A stretch of 35,000 bases of DNA from Prorocentrum cordatum. Lineage: Eukaryota > Sar > Dinophyceae > Prorocentrales > Prorocentraceae. Position numbers and translations under genes: made by a program. Below are positions 27,388 to 35,000 of this stretch, piece after piece (the stretch's first letter is position 1; every line of letters starts with the position of its first letter). The notes beneath the pieces are model-generated. The model saw nothing but the letters and a program-made list of their open reading frames with translations. It was not told where the DNA came from and searched no databases. Location of the stretch: the NCBI GenBank assembly GCA_963575745.1, contig CAUYUJ010001470.1:235174-270173 (forward strand), written 5' to 3'.

Positions 27388-27848
27388 AGAATCATCATCA
27401 TAATCATCATCGTCAGAGTCATCGTTGTCGTCGCCCTCATCATCATTATCATGGCCATTAGTATCATCATCAGCATCATAATCACCAACACCACCATTAC
27501 CATCATCATCATCATCAGCATCATCCTCCTCATCAGCATCATCAGCATCATCATCATCGTCAGCATTACCATCATCCTCCCCAGTATCATCATCGTCATC
27601 ATCAGAAAATCAGGTTCATCATCATCATCGTTATCATCATCAGCATCATCAGCATCATCGTCATCATCATCGTCGTCGTCGGCGACGGCAGCAGCAGCAT
27701 CATCGTCATCATCATCAGCATCTTCTGCAGCATCATCATCGTCTATCATCATGTGATTCATCATCATCGTTGTCGTGGACATCATCATCATCATGGCCAT
27801 CAATATCATCATCAGCAGCATCATCATCATTATCATCATCATCACCCC
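26525..27848 (+). repeat. Composite (CTC)n then 1.27-kb (ATC)n array
   Basis: CTC units to 26576 are followed, after TAATGCTACCCCT, by CAT/ATC repeats to 27848. Early parts are nearly pure; later parts hold CAGCAGCAG blocks and six CGTCGTCGTGGACATC-type interruptions (about 26950, 27190, 27325, 27425, 27670 and 27765). Frames of 200-430 residues rich in His, Met, Asp or Ile are artefacts. Confidence 0.97.
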
Positions 27849-28054
27849 CCCCCTGGGCTCTTGTAGCGACAGGAACACAACGAAAGATGTTTACCGCTTT
27901 GAGAGGACCCACAAGAGGCATACGCGCCCAGCCACGTGCATGAACATGGCCTGCCTCAGTCCGCGAGGCGGGCCTCGTGTTACGAGCGCTCGCGCTGATC
28001 CCACGAAATTACATCCCACGAAACTACATGTACCCAAACAAACTCCGTCGTGAT

Positions 28055-28190
28055 TGTTTCACCAAATGAACCCCCAGAGGTCTGGACCCCCTCTCTGGGA
28101 CTCGTTTGTCATCCTGGGCCCCTTTTTGACAGTGACGGGGCCCGGCGAGGCCCTCAGAGACCGAAAATGCGCAAAGACCTTGCGAAGCGG
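28055..28190 (+). mobile_element. Family D element, plus orientation
   Basis: CCCCCAGAGGTCTGGACCCC, TTTGTCATCCTGGG, TTTTTGACAGTGACGGGGCC, GGCGAGG and GACCGAAAATGCGCAAAGAC match the family. The right end is lost. Confidence 0.85.
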
Positions 28191-28434
28191 ACTCTCTTCC
28201 TAAGAATTGGGCGCTCCTCCAGAAGCGAGGGCGCCTGCGACAACAGTGGGCGACTTCTGTGTACGACACTTGTCGTGTTTGTAGCTGCATATCGCCCACT
28301 TCTCGTCCTCCTCCTCTTCCTCCCCCTCCCCGCAGTGCAGCTTCCCACCGGTGCACTGCTTTCTCTTGGGATGTATTTGCCGACGCGTCCTACTGGATGC
28401 ATGGCCTTGCGTACGTGCGTGCGCTCATTTTTAA

Positions 28435-28632
28435 CGAAGCGAGAGGAACAAACAACTGCATAAATATAAACTTTTGGAGGTCCGGGCGGATTTTTGGGAT
28501 TGACACTTGACCCCCTCCCTGGCTCGCGAAGCGCGCCAGGGGCGGCGCCGGAGGTGCAGCTCCGAGAAATGCAAGGAATCCACGCGAAGCTCCGAAAATG
28601 TATGTTTACATATGTCGGTCTTCCTTCTTCGG
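28435..28632. mobile_element. Inverted-repeat element, family F, copy F3
   Basis: Left CGAAGCGAGAGGAACAAACA, ATAAATATAAACTTTTGGAG; centre CCCTCCCTGGCTCGCGAAGC; right CACGCGAAGCTCCGAAAATG and GTTTACATATGTCGG. Arms are more diverged than in F1 and F2. From 28191 to 28434 I see no gene. Confidence 0.88.
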
Positions 28633-28689
28633 AACGAGACACTTCATTCGTTCCTTGAGCAAGGGGGCAAACGGATCCTGAGGGCAAAG

Positions 28690-29220
28690 GGTCCTGGACC
28701 CTGAGGCCTTCCCCCAGGCATCCTGAGTCGTTTTCTCACGGTCCCGGGGCCCGTGGAGGGCCCCGAAAGCCCGAAAGCAGAGAAACAACCTGGGACCCGT
28801 TCCCCTCCCAGACCCCCGACGTCGTGATTTTTGTCCCAACGTCGACCCCCAGAGGTCTGGACCCCTTCCCCGGGACCGGTTTTCCATCCTTAGTCGTTTT
28901 TTTGATTGTCCCGAGTCCTGGTAAGGGCCCCCAGAAACCGAAAATAGCGAAACACCTCCCGTCGCGACTTTCTCACAACGCGAGGGGGTCTGGGCGCAGG
29001 GCCCATTTCCCCCGTGGCGAGTTCCTGGATTTCTCCGCCTCCCGGGGGCCCCCCCTGCCAGGCCCCGCCTAGACATCCAGCCGCTCCAGTTGATTTTCGA
29101 TGCGTGGGCCCTGGAAGTCTCGACCACCTCTCCCCAGGGCTGGCGTTCCGCCCCGAGCCGTTCTTTAGCAGTCCCGAGGCCTGGCGATGGGCCTCCGGAG
29201 GCCGAAAAGTGCCGAAAGTC
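28690..29220 (+). repeat. Tandem family D units
   Basis: Three consecutive plus-orientation units: about 28700-28811 (left part missing), 28812-28994 (full, 183 bp, CCAGACCCCC to GGGGGTCTGG) and about 29090-29220 (right part cut by the CTC array). This is the best place to read the family consensus. Confidence 0.9.
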
Positions 29221-29225
29221 CGCCG

Positions 29226-29476
29226 CTCCTCCTCCTCCTCCTCCTCCTCCTCCTCCTCCTCCTCCTCCTCCTCCTCCTCCTCCTCCTCCTCCTCCTCCTC
29301 CTCCTCCTCCTCCTCCTCCTCCTCCTCCTCCTCCTCCTCCTCCTCCTCCTCCTCCTCCTCCTCCTCCTCCTCCTACCTCCTCCTCCTCCCCTCCTCCTCC
29401 TCCTCCTCTCCTCCTCCTCCTCCTCCTCCTCCTCCTCCTCCTCCTCCTCCTCCTCCTCCTCCTCCTCCTCCTCCTC
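29226..29476 (+). repeat. (CTC)n microsatellite, 250 bp
   Basis: The longest CTC array here, with two short breaks (CCTACCTCC at about 29370 and CCCCTCC/CTCTCC at about 29390-29410). It interrupts a family D unit on its left. Confidence 0.98.
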
Positions 29477-29622
29477 GTCGGGGCGTCGGATCTCTGGGCG
29501 GGGGGCCCCCGGGACACGGCGCGGCCCGCCTCTCCGCGCGCCGCACCGTTCCCCCGCGCTCGTTTTCTCTTGCGGCCAGCCGGGGCGCCGCCGGCAACCT
29601 CAGGGGCAGCAGCGTGAGGTCG

Positions 29623-29828
29623 GGCGTGTAAAGAAATTAAAATTATGCTAACGGAGTTCCCCACATACAGAGATTAACGGTTTCGTGGGACCCATTTTCT
29701 TGATGCCCTCCTCGCTCAGGCGGGGCCTCCCTGGAGGTGTGGGAGGGGCACGAAACCATGTAAATAGTATGGTTTTGCCTCCCTGGAGAGGTGGGATGGG
29801 GCACGAAAGGCGTGTAAAGAAATTAAAA
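29623..29828 (+). repeat. 166-bp segment flanked by exact 20-bp direct repeats
   Basis: GGCGTGTAAAGAAATTAAAA occurs exactly at 29623-29642 and 29809-29828. Between them, CCTCCCTGGAG and GGGGCACGAAA also occur twice. Either a 186-bp tandem duplication or an insertion with a long target duplication would give this. Neighbouring 29829-29998 has no recognised gene. Confidence 0.9.
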
Positions 29829-29998
29829 CAGGCAAACAAAAGCGCCCGAAACTTGAGAAGAATAAAATTCGAAAAGCCGTCCCCGGACTATTTCTGGACC
29901 ATGTTTGAACATTCCTCCTGTAGAGGGACAGGCCCGACTTGACGCCAGCGTGAGGAGGCGGCGGGGGGAAACCGACGGCGCGCCTGGGGGGGGGAGAA

Positions 29999-30138
29999 GG
30001 TACCCATACCGCTAGCCTCGCCTCGTTTTCCCCTTTTGGGGCCTCCTGGGAGGCCCTCGTCGGCACCGCTGGATTCGCCTCGAAAGCCTGGTCAGGTCGC
30101 GCCCCGGGAGAGGTCCCGGGAGCAGCGGCATCGGTGCC
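29999..30138 (-). mobile_element. Family G element, copy G3
   Basis: Reverse orientation to G2, from GGTACCCATACCGCTAGCC to GGCATCGGTGCC, 140 bp. It shares CCTCCTGGGAGGCCCTCGTC and GATTCGCCTCGAA with G2 in reverse complement. Confidence 0.88.
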
Positions 30139-30350
30139 TGTGAGCTTCCAAAAAAAAAAATCGGGCGGGTGGAAGGGGGGGGACCTCAATGGGTGGTGGA
30201 GAAAAGAGCCTTAAAGGGGCCCTTCAGGCCCCCCCTTGGGCCCCCGCTGGCTCCATAAGGGACCCTCAAGAGCCCCTGTAGGACCCTTCACTTCACACTC
30301 CATTTAGGTCACCCCCCATTACCACGCGCCCGAAGGTGGGGTAGGGTTCG

Positions 30351-30560
30351 GATTTCGCAGCGAGCGCGGGGAGGAAGTGAGAAGGGGCGGGCCTTCTCAG
30401 AAGGCTCGGAAGTCCTCCGACATTCTGAGAAGTGTTTTCTAAGCCTTCCCCGAAGACAACGAGAGCTTCTCAGGAGGCTGGAGGGCTTCTGAGAAGCCCC
30501 GCCTCCTTCTGAGAAGGCCTTCTCCTTCTCACTTCCGCCCCCTCGCTCGTCGCCAAATTT
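30351..30560. mobile_element. Family A element, copy A4 (complete)
   Basis: Left GATTTCGCAGCGAGCGCGGG, right mirrored CCTCGCTCGTCGCCAAATTT, with about five CTTCTGAGAAG-type palindromes between. At 210 bp it is the second full copy in the window. A solo right end (GCTTCCCCCCTCGCTCGCCG) lies at 30711-30733. From 30734 to 31130 I see no gene. Confidence 0.9.
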
Positions 30561-31129
30561 AGCTCTGGGGGTCATAACTCGGGCGGTCGTTCGGGACGGG
30601 CACCACCGGAACGCCCTCGGCAAGACGCAGCTGCCAGCAAGCATCCCGAGGCTGGAGAACCGCCGAGAACCGACAAAAACCGCCCGAAAGCCTCGAACCT
30701 CGAACCCGAAGCTTCCCCCCTCGCTCGCCGCCGAGAGAAGGCGGCGGGGAGAAGACGAGCATCCCCAGACGTCGGGCGGACGGGTTGCTCTTCGGCCCTG
30801 GCGTTGTTCCTTGCTTTTGGCCTCCAGGGGTCACGTCTGCGGGCCCCGGGAGCCAGCAAGAGAATGGGCCCGGGGGCGAAAACTACCCCCGGGGGGAGGT
30901 GGTCGAGACCTCTGAGGAACGCGGATTGGAAAAATCAGTCCATCGGACGTTTGGGTCGAGCACAGGTTCGAAGATTGACAGAAGCCCCAGGCCGGGGCGA
31001 GGCAAGTGCAAGCCTCATGGGCGCCAGCGGGAGAAAGCGGCAGGAAGAAGACGGACACCCAGGCATCCTGCGTCTCGCAAACATAGCGGAGCGGAGGTTA
31101 TTCGTAGATTCGGCCTCTCGGAGCACTTA

Positions 31130-31312
31130 CAAAGCCTTAGGACCGTCAAAAAAACGACTCGGGCTGAAAAAACGATCCCAAGGAAACGGTCGAGAGGTCG
31201 GGGGCTCGCGTCTCAGAAAAACCGAAACGCCGGACGTCTAGGCATCGGGCAAAGATTCGACGATTGACAGAATCCACCTTAGCAAAACGCCCTTGAGCGA
31301 AATCTGCTGAGG
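31130..31312 (-). repeat. Family D fragment joined to family B fragment (B3)
   Basis: 31130-31235 is a minus-orientation D piece (GACCGTCAAAAAAACGACTC, GGGCTGAAAAAACGATCCC). 31250-31312 matches the left third of B2 (TTGACAGAATCCACCTTAGC, AAAACGCCCTTGAGCGAAAT). TTCGA(A/C)GATTGACAGAA also occurs at 30968. Confidence 0.7.
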
Positions 31313-32340
31313 CACTCCACAGGTGCGCGCCGCACCGCATTCCGAGTGCACCTGGGCGGAATCACGAATAAGCAGCATCGAAGAATAACCGAAACAGAAC
31401 GGGAAAGGCACACGTACTCTCGTAATCGTGCCACTATCCAGTGAACCCGTGCAGATTTCCTCAGTCGCCTTGTCTGTGTGGGCTTTCTCTCAATACTCGA
31501 AAGATGAAATCGGGAACCTCCAAGAGACAGCTGGTTTGGAGGATGTATCGGGCGCCGCAGCCGATCCAGAGCGTTCCGAGAACGCTATAAGAGCATTCCG
31601 AAAGGCTCTGGAACGAACCTGCCCTCTTCCTAAGATTGGGCCTCGAGCCTCAACATCCAGCGTCTGGAACACGTTACGACGAACAATTTCAGTGCCACCC
31701 CATCGGGTCGAAAAGCCGAAACCGCATCGGCGAAAAGCCTGGTCGGGGAGAACCGGGACGTAGCGCACCTGACCGTGCCTGGATCGTAGTCTACCCGCCC
31801 CTCGGACTGGAAATCGGAGTCGACCTCGCCGAAGCATTTGACTTTGGAAAGTTGATCTTTCCGTGCCCAAGGCTACACCACGGTCGTGACAGATGCTCCA
31901 TCATCCACGTTCATGGCTTCTGACTTTTGCAAAACCGACCTTGTATGGGATCATCCAGCGCGTGCGGGTGAACCCCCTACCCATTGACGACCCGACGAAA
32001 ATGAAAAATTGCCAGTACACACCTGCTTAGAGTTAAGAATATCTTAGGCTAAGAAATGGATGTCACGCCAAACGTGTTCTTCGACAGCATCCCAGGTCCA
32101 GATATACGACAGCTTTACGAAACCAGAGTCCTCGTTGTCCTTAACAAAATGAGGAATCCATGGAAGCTTGTTTTTTGTCTCAAAACTCCTGATGGGTGTA
32201 TGATTGATATTGTCCACAAGCTCTACTTTTTCGCATACGAGAATGCCAAAAGTCCATGTAAAATTGAAGACGCAACTAGATGCTTGTGATCTGACAACGA
32301 ATACCACTATTTCCATACCGCCTTACGAACAATAAGCATG
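31313..32340. other. Lowest-repeat, AT-richer kilobase; no gene identified
   Basis: This stretch has the most ordinary composition in the window. Plus frame 31428-31763 (QYSKDEIGNLQETAGLEDVS) and minus frame 32316-32044 (KLPWIPHFVKDNEDSGFVKL, SYIWTWDAVEEHVWRDIHFL) have normal residue balance; the plus strand over 32056-32289 is also open. No domain is recognised on either strand. If the window contains any single-copy exon, it is most likely here. Confidence 0.35.
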
Positions 32341-32750
32341 TCATTGAGTCAAGCCTTCGCTGTGCGTTGCGCCCCGTCTCGTGCAGGCATGTGCCCCCCC
32401 CCACGCCATGGGCATGGCGCAATGGCGAACGTACGTCACCTCCCTCGGAGCGGCAGACCGGCAACTGCGCAACGGGCTTGCCATATGTCCACCCCCTCAC
32501 ATCCGTGACGCGAGAGAACGGGGGGAGGGAAGCAACGGGGGGAGGCGCGGGCACGCCTGGCGGCACCCGTGCAGGCCCGTGCGAGCACGGAAAACAGCAC
32601 AGCCGCACAGGCCAACCCACGTGTGCAGCACCATCTCCCCGGCGGTGTGCGCGGCCCTCAGCCATGCGCACGCGACCGTACGCGCATACCCGCGCGCGTG
32701 CTCGATGCCTCAGGCTGGTGTGTGCTGCGAGCAAGCTCCCATGGAGACCG
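32341..32750. other. GC-rich sequence without recognised gene
   Basis: Overlapping frames on both strands, no motif and no family match. Confidence 0.4.
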
Positions 32751-33760
32751 CAGGGGGCAGTGAACGCCACAACACGCCTGAGAGCAGCACCACAACAGCA
32801 TGCGAGCAACACAGCGCGCGTGAGAACACCACAACCTGTGTCTCGGTCTACGGCGAGGGAAGCCTGACCACGCCAGCAACACATCAGCCTGCGAGCACCC
32901 CACTGTGTACAACAATATGCCGAACCCTGCAAGTAACAAAGTAGCCGGCGAGCACCTCAGCATGTCTGTGAGCACCAGTGTGACTGCGAGCAGTTGCAAC
33001 AACACATGTATACATCACAGTTGCCGCACCAGGTAAGTATAACATCAGCCTACGAGCGCCGAAACATGCCTAAGCACCACAATAGCCTGCGAGCACCACA
33101 ACGTGTCTGCGAACACCACGATTCGCCTCCAAACGGCAGCAGCAGCAGCAGCAGCACATGCACCACATGCACGCACAACATTACGTCGCACCCTGACAGT
33201 ACGACGATACCATGCGAGCATCACAATTCGCTTGCGAACACCACGATAACAGCCAGCACCACACCGTGCTTGCGACCATGAGCACTATTATATCCTACGA
33301 ACACCACATGTGAACACCAGAGTGTGCCTGCGAGCAGAATCATCTGCATGCGCAACAATTGGCCAGACCCCGCCAGTACCACAATAACCTGCGAGCACAA
33401 CAACTGCCTGCGGGCGTCGAAATGTCTCTGCGAACAGCAGCAACACACGCGTGCACACCAGCGCATTACAACACACGCGTGAACAACAGTACGTATGCTG
33501 ACTCCTTCCCGTGCCTCAGAAGCCCAGGAGCACTATGCGCGTGTGATCACGTAACAACCTGCGAGCACCAAAGAGCCTGTGAACACCACAATGCGCATTG
33601 CGAGCAGAAGAAGCAGCACACGTACACTCACAGAACTTACCATGGCCCCTGCCAGTAATACAGGTGCCTTCGAGCACCGCATCATGCCGTTGAGCACCAC
33701 GACAGCCTGCGAGCACCCACAGCGCACCCGAGAGCACCGGTGCGCCTGCCATCAACTGTA
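32751..33760 (+). repeat. Degenerate GCCTGCGAGCACCACAAC tandem array
   Basis: A unit of about 20-27 bp with core TGCGAGCACCACAAC (variants TGTGAACACCACA, TGCGAACACCACG, TGCGAGCAGCA) repeats more than 30 times with heavy drift, densest from 33040. Minus-strand frames rich in VLAG and CSQ follow from it. Confidence 0.9.
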
Positions 33761-34154
33761 GCAGCACGCGCATGCACAACGGCATGCCGCACTCCCCCCC
33801 GCCCTGAACGCGCCTGTCCTCTCCGCTGGCGCCACGAGGGCATCAAGAGGGGCGCATTGGCTGAGGCCTGAACCCCACACGCCCGACACCTGGGCCCTGG
33901 GGCCCTCGCAGCTAGACCCCGCGCGGGCAGTCGCCGCGCGCGAAGGGGGAGCTCTCCGGCCCAGGACGGCGCTGGCCTCTCCAGAACGCCGCGGGCCGCC
34001 TCGAAGTCCCAGTCTCCCTGGAAGGCGCCTCTGCAGGCTTCGTCCGCGTGGCAACGGCCGGACGGGTGAGCTGAGGTGGCGGCGCGCCTGCCAGAAGCAG
34101 CCTGCGGAGATGGCGCAGCGCGCCATGGGCGCCATAGGCCCCTCGAGTCTCGAC

Positions 34155-34260
34155 ACGTTCCCCTATCCTGAGTCCTTCTTTCAAGGTCCCGGGGCCCGGC
34201 AGGGGCCCCTGGAACCCAAATTGGCAAGACCCTTCCGCCGTGAGGTGCTCACGACGTGAG
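34155..34260 (+). mobile_element. Family D element, partial
   Basis: TATCCTGAGTCCTTCTTTCA, AGGTCCCGGGGCCCGGCAGG, GGCCCCTGGAACCCAAATTG, GGCAAGACCCTTCCGCCGTG. From 33761 to 34154 and from 34261 to 34520 I see no gene. Confidence 0.8.
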
Positions 34261-34520
34261 GGGATACGGATTCGGAGCTCAGCGGTCGCGACCCCAGGAC
34301 CTCATCCTGGGTTGCGCTCTTGCCGAAAACTTCGGGGATGGAATCTGGCCATGGCCACGACAGCGCCCCAGCAGGGCACGAAACGCTGGAACCTGGATCC
34401 TCGACCCTCGGCGGAGGCGAAGAGGTGGATAGTCCAGGGGCGGGCGTTACACGCATTCGCCGAGGAGCCTCGTCGAAGGCACGGGCGAGCGAGGCTACTT
34501 GGCACATAGAGGAGCCAGCC

Positions 34521-34605
34521 CCATAAGGAAGAAGCTACATAAGGAACGGGCCCATAATTGGCTACAGGCTGAAAGAAGGAACGCTACGTAAGGAACGAAG
34601 CCCCT
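34521..34605 (+). repeat. ATAAGGAACG short repeats
   Basis: CATAAGGAAGAAGCTA, CATAAGGAACGGGCCC, GAAGGAACGCTA and CGTAAGGAACGAAGCCC recur within 85 bp. The similar word ATAAGGAACCAATGGATAAG lies at 6909. Confidence 0.6.
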
Positions 34606-34679
34606 TTTTGGCACCAGAAGCGCCTGCGTCCACGAGGAGGGCTGGACCCAGACATCCGGCGTCTCGATTTTCGTCGAGA

Positions 34680-34830
34680 CGCGGGCCCCCAGCCTCTGGA
34701 CCACTTCCCTGGGACTGGCTTCTCAGCCCGACTCGTTTTTTGACGCTCCCGAGGCCCAGCAAGGGCCCCGAAAGGTCGAAAGCAATGAAAAACTTCCGTC
34801 TCGATATTTTCGAGACGCCGGATGTCAGGG
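34680..34830 (+). mobile_element. Family D element, plus orientation
   Basis: CCTCTGGACCACTTCCCTGG, GACTCGTTTTTTGACGCTCC, CGAGGCCCAGCAAGGGCC, GAAAGCAATGAAAAACTTCC, TCTCGATATTTTCGAGACGC; the last is a short palindrome that replaces the usual GTCGTGATTTTT word. From 34831 to the end I see no gene. Confidence 0.82.
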
Positions 34831-35000
34831 GAGAAACTGCCATGGGAGGACCTAAGGAACCTAAAGCCCCTTCCGAACCCAAACGGCTGATTATCTCAGC
34901 GACTTGACTGCAGTGCTCCCCCCATAGGCTAGCCGCCCCTGCTGCTGCAGCATGGATCCAAGGCTCTGGGCCTGTGAGTAAAAGCCTTCTCGATTCTTCG

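Noticed and set aside
26580-27878. 432-residue minus-strand frame rich in Met and Asp
   Set aside because: It is a direct translation of the ATC microsatellite; the other frames of the same array are equally long.
28606-29664. 352-residue minus-strand frame with polyglycine
   Set aside because: Spans family D units and the CTC array; residue use is that of the repeats.
32751-33760. CRISPR-like array because of regularly recurring GCGAGCACCAC words
   Set aside because: Units drift in length and sequence, there are no constant repeats with unique spacers, and the genome context is eukaryotic.

Overview
This window looks like intergenic, repeat-saturated DNA of a GC-rich eukaryotic nuclear genome. 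I see no intact protein-coding gene, no rRNA or tRNA, no CRISPR array and no bacterial-style operon. The mix of a decayed non-LTR retrotransposon, very many short inverted-repeat elements, long trinucleotide microsatellites and degenerate G/C-rich tandem arrays best fits a dinoflagellate. That is an inference from repeat style; no diagnostic gene confirms it. Nearly all long open frames are by-products of repeats whose period is a multiple of three and of high GC content.

Layout. 1-3263 (minus strand): a broken LINE-like element running off the left edge, with ORF1 coiled-coil and C-terminal pieces, an APE-type endonuclease domain and a reverse transcriptase. Its ORF1 is interrupted by a 507-bp, microsatellite-bearing insertion with GT...AG ends. 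3.6-6.1 kb: degenerate CCAAGACGGCCC arrays, an inverted-repeat element (family A) and a six-unit 63-bp tandem array. 6.6-9 kb: elements of families K and F and a 190-bp alternating purine/pyrimidine tract. 9-15 kb: families D, J, A, B, E and a Tc1/mariner-like element, plus two CTC arrays. 15-17 kb: a hairpin, another CCAAGACGGCCC array and a joined CTC/ATC microsatellite. 18-20.7 kb: families G, J, I, D and C, with a near-perfect 63-bp-arm palindrome, then a G-rich array and CAGA/GA repeats. 21-25.8 kb: the densest cluster of elements (J, N, F, I, G, E, K, B, C, P). 26.5-27.85 kb: a 1.3-kb CTC+ATC array. 28-31.3 kb: families D, F, G, A and B and a 250-bp CTC array. 31.3-32.4 kb: the most ordinary-looking, lower-repeat stretch. 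33-33.76 kb: a degenerate GCGAGCACCACAAC array.

What ties it together: by comparing the window with itself I can define about a dozen short dispersed families (called A-P here), each present two or more times or carrying clear terminal inverted repeats. Two have exact 5-bp target duplications (K1: AAACA; B2: TCGAA) and one has TA-flanked Tc1/mariner-like ends. These are non-autonomous DNA transposons (MITE or foldback type). No transposase is present, so they would have been moved from elsewhere. Family E carries the CTC microsatellite between its inverted repeats in both copies, which points to a transposable source for these arrays. All seven CTC arrays, both ATC arrays, the ACC array and all four CCAAGACGGCCC arrays have the same strand orientation, an asymmetry that needs a whole-region explanation.
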